Origin: Tolypothrix campylonemoides VB511288
Lineage (GTDB): Bacteria; Cyanobacteriota; Cyanobacteriia; Cyanobacteriales; Nostocaceae
NCBI GenBank assembly: GCA_000828075.3
Contig: JXCB02000002.1
Location: 156,752-208,959, forward strand
Direction: 5' to 3'
Length of the DNA stretch: 52,208 nt
In this document: piece by piece, positions 47,078 to 52,208 of the stretch
Numbering within the stretch: the first letter of the stretch is position 1
How the letters are laid out: every line of letters starts with the position of its first letter
The notes under the pieces: generated by a model
What the model was told of the DNA's origin: nothing
What the model saw: the letters and a program-made list of their open reading frames with translations, nothing else
Database searches by the model: none
Made by a program: the position numbers and the translations under genes

Positions 47078-47702
47078 TGTAGACCTCCTGAATTTTTTCG
47101 AGTGCTGATGCTGTCACAACAATCTTGTCGGCGTGGAGCAAATCGTAAACATTTAACTGGTCAGCAGCAAGTAGCTTTAATTTTTCTACGTTGCGGGCTG
47201 ATAAATATATGTTTTCTGTACGTTCGGACAAGATTAACAAGGTATTATTTTCTGGATCTGACCCCCAACGGGCGATCGCTCCCACTAACTCTTTGGTCTT
47301 GGGACGCTGGATTTGATCTCCAAATTCTTCCACCACAATCAAATCGTCAATCCGACTTGCAAAAGCGGTTCGCAAAGCTAAACGCCGCTCTTTGCGGTTC
47401 ATCTTAATCTCATAATCTCGCGGTTTCGGTCCAAAAATCACACCACCACCACGCCACAATGGTGAACGAATAGATCCAGCACGCGCACGACCTGTCCCTT
47501 TTTGCCGCCAAGGTTTGCGACCGCCACCTCTCACTTCAGAGCGGGTTTTGGTACTTGCTGTTCCTTGGCGAGCATTGGTCATTTGTCTTACCAACGCTCG
47601 ATGTACGACATGAGATGCCGTTTCCTGTTTGGCAACCTTAAGGTCGAACGTATTTTGTCCGACTTGTTCTCCTTGCCAATTTTTGACTACATACTCAAAC
47701 AT
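47070..47702 (-). CDS. rplD: 50S ribosomal protein L4
   Basis: The 210-aa protein has the extended loop [20 protein letters not shown] that lines the exit tunnel, and the C-terminal Rossmann-like part ([20 protein letters not shown]). It overlaps rplW by 8 bp. No evidence of an E. coli-style L4-controlled S10 leader was found. Confidence 0.98.
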   Translation of the reverse strand: MFEYVVKNWQGEQVGQNTFDLKVAKQETASHVVHRALVRQMTNARQGTASTKTRSEVRGGGRKPWRQKGTGRARAGSIRSPLWRGGGVIFGPKPRDYEIKMNRKERRLALRTAFASRIDDLIVVEEFGDQIQRPKTKELVGAIARWGSDPENNTLLILSERTENIYLSARNVEKLKLLAADQLNVYDLLHADKIVVTASALEKIQEVYND

Positions 47703-47770
47703 TTCTCTGTCTACCTCTTCATAGCTATCAGCTATCTACTTCTAGCCATCAGCGAAAAGCAAGCTGACTG

Positions 47771-48412
47771 CTATTTACTACGACCAACTAGTGTTGCCGG
47801 GACAATATCTACTAAGGCACCTGGCTTTCCAGGAATACCTCCCTTGATGAGTATTAAGTTGCGTTCTGGGTCTACTCGTACCACAGTCAGTTTGCGAATT
47901 GTGACGCGTGTACCCCCCAAACGTCCTGCCATCCGCTTACCTGGATAGACACGACCGGGAGTTGTACCAGCACCAATCGAACCTGGTTCTCTGTGGTTTT
48001 TGGAACCGTGCGACATTGGTCCTCGACCAAAATTGTTGCGTTTTTGGTTACCAGCAAAACCCTTACCAATACTTGTACCAATTACGTCTACAGTTTGACC
48101 TGCACTAAAAATATCTGCTTTAATCTGTTGACCTAAAGCATAGTCACCGGAGTTATCTATGCGATACTCCTGTAAATGACGCAGCGCTGGGGCAGATGCT
48201 TTATTCAAGTGTCCCAACAGTGGTTTATTCAGTGCTTTTGGCTTGACTTCGCCATAACCTACTTGGATGGCGGAGTAACCGTCGGTCTGCTTTGTTTTAA
48301 CTTGGGTAACGGTGCATGGTCCCGCTTGAATGACAGTAACAGGAATCGCTACTCCTGCTTCGTCAAATATTTGGGTCATGCCCAGTTTGGTGCCGAGAAT
48401 ACCTACAGACAC
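47771..48412 (-). CDS. rplC: 50S ribosomal protein L3
   Basis: The 213-aa protein starts [20 protein letters not shown] and carries the tip loop [20 protein letters not shown] near the peptidyl-transferase centre. It is the first gene of the cluster. rpsJ is absent upstream, as in cyanobacteria, where it belongs to the str operon. Confidence 0.98.
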   Translation of the reverse strand: MSVGILGTKLGMTQIFDEAGVAIPVTVIQAGPCTVTQVKTKQTDGYSAIQVGYGEVKPKALNKPLLGHLNKASAPALRHLQEYRIDNSGDYALGQQIKADIFSAGQTVDVIGTSIGKGFAGNQKRNNFGRGPMSHGSKNHREPGSIGAGTTPGRVYPGKRMAGRLGGTRVTIRKLTVVRVDPERNLILIKGGIPGKPGALVDIVPATLVGRSK

Positions 48413-49291
48413 AGTTACTGGATCTCCTTTTTACTTACTTGTTTTGGAATCGGATTCTTATCAGATACGCTGTTTCAACGCCCGTTAAGAGGAGTTCCGG
48501 CTTTTTGTGAACTGACCTGTGAAGTCGATCTGCTTAGGTAATGACAGATTCAACTTCTTTGGGTCTTCACCAAAGATTCCGTACTGTTCAATCAATCCGT
48601 TTACTTGTTATTCGTCACCAGAACAGCCAAAAGTACCTTCCTTCTAGGAAGAGATAACTTCTAGATTTTTTGCAAGGCGCTATAACTTTGCGCTTTGTGC
48701 AGCAATGCTTTTGTCCAAGCAATTGCTCTGGCACGTTTTTGTTGTAGTAGGACTTGTGCAGCTGGCTGCCCAGTATCCATTGACTGAGTCTTCTGCAATG
48801 CTACAAACCAACATTACTACTCAGTTTCTACTTCATCCGCTACCTTAAACAATAATTCAAGCTTATTTAAGGTTTTGCCTTGTTGTGAGCTTCAGGAGTG
48901 AATGCTGCTTATGCCCTAAGGCAAGCACTAGTTTTTTTAACTAACCACTCCTAAGTTGTCGTCGCAGCTTTTCTAGTTTACCAGTTTCTTACCAATTTCT
49001 GCTATTTTTTTCCATAGGGAATTCAATGATCAGTTTTTGATGCTAACACTAGCTAGAAATCACAGTAAGACGATAACCTGAGTTTTATTTTGTCCACAAT
49101 CTAATAATATAGCTTATCTATTTATATTTGTCTACAAATTTTTCTGGTTTTTTGGACAAAAAAGGAAAATGCAGACGGCTGGTATACACGGAAAGATCTA
49201 ATCTAGCCCATAAGTTAATTTGTAGAACTGAATCTATTGCTTAACGGTAAATAATAGAGATATCGAAGTGGGATAGGACAAAAATCAAATT
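48413..49291. other. Divergent promoter/leader region between rplC and ndhN
   Basis: There is no supported gene in 879 bases. It must contain the promoter of the whole ribosomal cluster (minus) and that of ndhN (plus). A small hairpin CTTCC-TTCTA-GGAAG lies at 48637-48651 on the transcribed leader side. The ndhN side is AT-rich (49080-49150). Confidence 0.5.
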
Positions 49292-49768
49292 ATGGCGCTG
49301 ATTACCACTGGCAACGGTTTAATTCGTGATCTGGAAAAATTCGGCTCTCTTGGTGTGTATGTACCTCTAGAAGGGGGTTTTGAAGGTCGGTACAGACGCC
49401 GACTGCGTGCTGCAGGTTATGCCACTCTCCACATGACTGCAAAAGGATTGGGAGATCTGGCTGCCTATCTTACAGGAGTTCATGGTGTTAGACCTCCTCA
49501 TCTTGGCAAAAAAAGCACTGGCAGTGGCGCGGCAGTAGGTTATGTGTATTATGTGCCGCCAATTGTTGGCTATCAACTCGAACAGCTTCCACCCAAGTCA
49601 AAGGGCTTGGTGTTGTGGATTATTGAAGGGCATATTCTTTCGGATCAGGAAGTTGAGTATTTGGTGAGCTTACCCACCTTAGAACCACGAGTGAAGGTAG
49701 TGATTGAGAGGGGTGGCGATCGCGCCTTCCGATGGACGCCTTTACAAAAGACGCTTTTAGCGGGTTAG
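49292..49768 (+). CDS. ndhN: NAD(P)H-quinone oxidoreductase subunit N (NDH-1)
   Basis: The 158-aa protein matches cyanobacterial and chloroplast NdhN, a peripheral subunit of the photosynthetic NDH-1 complex that takes electrons from ferredoxin for cyclic flow and respiration. Recognisable segments are GSLGVYVPLEGGFEGRYRRR, VRPPHLGKKSTGSGAAVGYV and LEPRVKVVIERGGDRAFRWT. Its placement divergent from rplC is a common cyanobacterial arrangement. A HIP1 site (GGCGATCGCG) is embedded near the end. Confidence 0.95.
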   Translation: MALITTGNGLIRDLEKFGSLGVYVPLEGGFEGRYRRRLRAAGYATLHMTAKGLGDLAAYLTGVHGVRPPHLGKKSTGSGAAVGYVYYVPPIVGYQLEQLPPKSKGLVLWIIEGHILSDQEVEYLVSLPTLEPRVKVVIERGGDRAFRWTPLQKTLLAG

Positions 49769-49856
49769 GACAAGGGGACAGGGAACAGGGAACAGGGAAA
49801 AACTGTAACTTGTAACCTGTCATGTGTTGTGAAAATCGCGCAGATTCAAATACTTC

Positions 49857-49893
49857 AGATACCCGACTTCTTGAAGAAGTCGGGTATCTTTTC
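49857..49893. terminator. Strong bidirectional terminator hairpin
   Basis: AGATACCCGACTTC and GAAGTCGGGTATCT form a perfect 14-bp stem around a TTGAA loop, followed by TTTT. It lies between the convergent ndhN and ABC-2 permease genes. ACAGGGA repeats precede it at 49770-49798. Confidence 0.85.
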
Positions 49894-49911
49894 ACAAAAT
49901 TCAAAATATCG

Positions 49912-50733
49912 TTAGTCTTGTTGGTGCGAAAAGACGTAAGCACCCCAAAGCGAAAGAGCGATCGCCATCACCAGTAAAATCGGCACGCTATACCAAGGAA
50001 ACTGAGACAATGGTAGATAAACAGCTGCACGCAATCCAATGCTAGCGTAAGTCAAGGGTAACAAGTAAACTACGAATTTCAAGGCTGTTGGTAATGTACC
50101 CGGGTCAAAAAACGTTGCTCCTAAGAATGACATAGGGATAATAATAAAGTTGTTGTAGAGTCCGACTGATTCAAGAGATTTCACCGTCAAACCTACAATC
50201 ACTCCTAACCCGGCAAAAACCGCACAACTGAGCAGCAGTATCAACACAAACAACGGGCTGAGAAAATTCCAATTCCCAGTAAAGAGCAGCGCTACCAAAA
50301 TCACACCCAGCGAAGTCATCAATCCCCGCGTCACTCCCGCCAGCATTTTACCTATATGTAATGCCAAGGGATGCACAGGGACGAGCAATAATTCGTCGAA
50401 GTTTTTGGTAAATAGTCTGTCCCCGCAAATGGAAAACGTTGTTCCAACAAAGCTGACTGTCATCGACGACAAAGCTACCATCCCCGGCAAAATGAATTCC
50501 AAATAGTTATCATAATTACCACTAATTCCTGCCCCTGGTTTGATGGAACTACCTAAACCGAAACCAAAAGCCAAAATGTATATCAGTGGAGATATTAATC
50601 CCGACGAAGCAATTTGTACAATTCGTACACGTAAGTCTAGCCACTCCCCCCAAAAAATTGTGAGGCTATCGGCTACGAGGGTTTGAAATTGTGAGATTTT
50701 TATACTCTTGCCCAAGGCTCGTTGAAATGTCAC
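49912..50733 (-). CDS. ABC-2 type transporter permease
   Basis: The 273-aa polytopic membrane protein has six hydrophobic segments and the ABC-2 membrane pattern. An amphipathic N-terminal helix before SGLISPLIYILAFGFGLG, the periplasmic NYDNYLEFILPGMVALSSMT, and FDELLLVPVHPLALHIGKML facing the ATPase are visible. The ATP-binding partner is not adjacent. The exported substrate is unknown (drug, lipid or polysaccharide are family possibilities). Confidence 0.9.
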   Translation of the reverse strand: MTFQRALGKSIKISQFQTLVADSLTIFWGEWLDLRVRIVQIASSGLISPLIYILAFGFGLGSSIKPGAGISGNYDNYLEFILPGMVALSSMTVSFVGTTFSICGDRLFTKNFDELLLVPVHPLALHIGKMLAGVTRGLMTSLGVILVALLFTGNWNFLSPLFVLILLLSCAVFAGLGVIVGLTVKSLESVGLYNNFIIIPMSFLGATFFDPGTLPTALKFVVYLLPLTYASIGLRAAVYLPLSQFPWYSVPILLVMAIALSLWGAYVFSHQQD

Positions 50734-51126
50734 TTTACTTGTATTATATGTATTAATATTTCCTTAATTTTTATTTTACATTTCTTGACGACACCAGTAT
50801 CAAAGGTAATAAAAAGCTCTCATATAGTCCATTTACCAGTACCATTTGTACATAGTAACTATTTAGTCTAACCACTGATGATTAAATACTTGGTTAAAAG
50901 CTGAATTTTGAATTAACCAATAGACGAAAAATGCATGGCAATTATTGTAGATATAAATAATGGTTAAAGTTAAGCCTGAGTGTCTAGCGGTGCTGATGAA
51001 TGCCAATTGGTAGGAACATAAGAGAAAAAGTTACAGACAATGACACTCAAGAATCGGCATACTGAAAGAAGGGGAGCAGTTGAACCCACTCCCTGCTGTC
51101 CAAAACCTAAAGTTGATTAAACGAAA
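50734..51126. other. Intergenic region with possible structured RNA
   Basis: No gene is seen in 393 bases. TGAGTGTC (50977-50984) pairs with GACACTCA (51042-51049), enclosing CCAATTGG. A second weaker hairpin AGCAG/CTGCT follows at about 51075-51103, just ahead of the DUF3172 gene. This could be a leader structure or small RNA. Confidence 0.4.
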
Positions 51127-51669
51127 ATGAGACGAAAATCCACTGGTAGAACAGCTACTACTACTCCTAAACCCTCTATCTTGCAATCGCCTATCTTTAA
51201 TTTCACTACCATAGCAATTTTGGGAGGGGTGTTTGTTTTGGGCATTGGGATTGGTATTGCTTTTAGCTCCACGGCTACCTTTACTCCAAACAACGTAGCT
51301 AGCCGAGAATTCATTGATACCAAAGCACCAAATGCTGAGATTTGCGTTCAGTATGGAGCCAGCGCTATGGTGATGGACACCAGACTGTTTGTGACTCTCA
51401 ACCCCTTTAAAGTCTACGTTGGGCAGCCTAGTATGCGTCCAGGATGTGTTCTACGTTCAAGTAACTGGGCGATTTTAGAGCAACGAAAGCTCGTGACATC
51501 AGATCAGGTGAACGAATGCAAAAATCGTCTGAACCACTTTGCCTATGCGGGTGACTTGAACAGCGACAAACCTGATATTAGCTGCACCTACGAGAACGAT
51601 GATGCAAAAAACTTCTTCATCAATACTCCAGGAGCATCAGCTCCAACACTGGAAACAGAGAAATTCTAG
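51127..51669 (+). CDS. DUF3172 membrane-anchored protein
   Basis: The 180-aa protein has one N-terminal membrane segment (FTTIAILGGVFVLGIGIGIA, about residues 27-46) after a basic cytoplasmic stretch, then a lumenal or periplasmic domain. That domain has the conserved ICVQYGASAMVMDTRLFVTL and FKVYVGQPSMRPGCVLRSSN of DUF3172. This family is found in cyanobacteria and plastids and its function is not established. Four cysteines in the soluble part could form disulfides. There is no adjacent operon partner. Confidence 0.9.
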   Translation: MRRKSTGRTATTTPKPSILQSPIFNFTTIAILGGVFVLGIGIGIAFSSTATFTPNNVASREFIDTKAPNAEICVQYGASAMVMDTRLFVTLNPFKVYVGQPSMRPGCVLRSSNWAILEQRKLVTSDQVNECKNRLNHFAYAGDLNSDKPDISCTYENDDAKNFFINTPGASAPTLETEKF

Positions 51670-51728
51670 AAAAGAACGAAGACAGAAGAACGAAGAAACA
51701 AGAGTTACTTCTTTCTTCTGTTTTCACT

Positions 51729-52208
51729 TTATCTAGTACCGTTGGGAAAGGGATCACCAAACTCAATTACTCTAGAATTGGGAGAACTCGGTGGATAGGT
51801 GGGGGCGTTTGGCACTGGAAAATTTGGCGTACCCACAGAAGGAATACCGTTGTTAGGATTTCTGGGCTGATATGGAGAAGAAGGTGGGGGAAGAATAGAA
51901 CTAGGGAACCCAGAGGGATTATTAGGAGTGAAAGGCGGTACTCGCACAGATGGTGTTTGTGGAAAGTTAGTGTTAGGCGGGGGTAGGGTTGTTAATGGTG
52001 GTGGTACGCTGAAATCGGTATCTGGAGGCGGATTGTACACACCAGATGGTAAGTTAGCTGGTGGCTGAGGCGGATTGTACACACCAGATGGTAAGTTAGC
52101 TGGTGGCTGAGGCGGATTGTACACACCAGATGGTAAGTTAGCTGGTGGCTGAGGCGTATTGTACACACCAGATGGTAAGTTACCTGGTGGTTGAGGCGGA
52201 TTGTACAT
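51729..52208 (-). CDS. Proline-rich repeat protein, C-terminal part (runs off window)
   Basis: The visible 159 residues are about one-third proline. They begin with four-plus copies of the 14-residue unit YNPPQPPANLPSGV and continue as non-repetitive Pro/Asn/Ser-rich sequence (PPFTPNNPSGFPSS) ending DPFPNGTR. The ATG at the window edge replaces a GTG (Val) codon found at that place in other units, so it is probably internal and the gene continues to the right. Low complexity suggests a flexible or wall-spanning segment. I cannot assign a function. Confidence 0.7.
   Translation of the reverse strand: MYNPPQPPGNLPSGVYNTPQPPANLPSGVYNPPQPPANLPSGVYNPPQPPANLPSGVYNPPPDTDFSVPPPLTTLPPPNTNFPQTPSVRVPPFTPNNPSGFPSSILPPPSSPYQPRNPNNGIPSVGTPNFPVPNAPTYPPSSPNSRVIEFGDPFPNGTR
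52027..52208 (-). repeat. 42-bp coding tandem repeat
   Basis: Units start at 52027, 52069, 52111, 52153 and 52195. The first three are near-identical. The fourth has a GTATTG variant (Asn-Thr-Pro) and a Gly substitution. The array continues beyond the window edge and encodes the 14-aa proline-rich unit. Confidence 0.9.

Noticed and set aside
52027-52208. Regular repeats suggestive of a CRISPR array
   Set aside because: Units are contiguous with no spacers and encode an in-frame proline-rich protein.
1-52208. tRNA and rRNA genes, prophage or integron features
   Set aside because: I looked through the spacers by eye and saw no cloverleaf, rRNA, integrase or phage structural gene; a covariance-model scan would be decisive.

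Overview
The window looks like a chromosomal segment of a filamentous, probably heterocyst-forming (Nostocales-type) cyanobacterium. The evidence is the HIP1 octamer GCGATCGC scattered throughout, the cyanobacterial NDH-1 subunit gene ndhN divergent from the ribosomal-protein cluster, a DUF3172 gene, many intergenic heptamer-type repeats (runs of TGACAAA, CAGTTAT and GGGATTA type), and very large multidomain signalling proteins. The genus cannot be fixed from the sequence alone.

Region 1 (1-4242): a secreted filamentous-haemagglutinin-like (TpsA-type) gene, open at the left window edge, is split by an apparently intact IS200/IS605 element of about 1830 bp carrying divergent tnpA (HUH/Y1 transposase) and tnpB (RuvC-like nuclease). 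Both gene halves are in the same frame. A small palindromic MITE-like repeat follows.

Region 2 (4579-9693): a redox/electrophile-detoxification cluster. A divergent ArsR-family repressor faces thioredoxin across a 17-bp palindrome. Then come a short-chain dehydrogenase, an Old-Yellow-Enzyme alkene reductase, a Nu-class glutathione S-transferase, a decayed alpha/beta-hydrolase start, and an NQO1/MdaB-type quinone reductase.

Region 3 (10221-16137): a possible defence/conflict island. It has an 862-aa CHAT-protease/HTH/AAA-like ATPase, then a restriction-modification system: an N6-adenine methylase fused to a specificity domain, converging on an HNH-type endonuclease gene preceded by an overlapping XRE controller (C) gene. 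The same 10-mer, ACTTATAGTC, lies upstream of both the methylase and the controller, which is what a C-protein circuit predicts.

Region 4 (16932-29940): a large carotenoid-oxygenase-family protein; a 1795-aa Ser/Thr-kinase-like/AAA/GAF/histidine-kinase protein whose kinase domain has lost the catalytic and metal-binding Asp residues; a stand-alone receiver; a REC-PAS-AAA-like fusion; an orphan PotB-like ABC permease; two tandem paralogous XRE repressors sharing an operator-like motif; and an unrecognised 155-aa protein.

Region 5 (29987-48412, minus strand): the long ribosomal-protein cluster, transcribed right to left: rplC-rplD-rplW-rplB-rpsS-rplV-rpsC-rplP-rpmC-rpsQ-rplN-rplX-rplE-rpsH-rplF-rplR-rpsE-rplO-secY-adk-infA-rpmJ-rpsM-rpsK-rpoA-rplQ-truA-rplM-rpsI-rpmE-prfA. 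Several spacers are invaded by repeats.

Region 6 (49292-52208): ndhN, a strong hairpin terminator, an ABC-2 permease, a DUF3172 membrane protein, and the C-terminal part of a proline-rich protein built on 42-bp tandem repeats that runs off the right edge.
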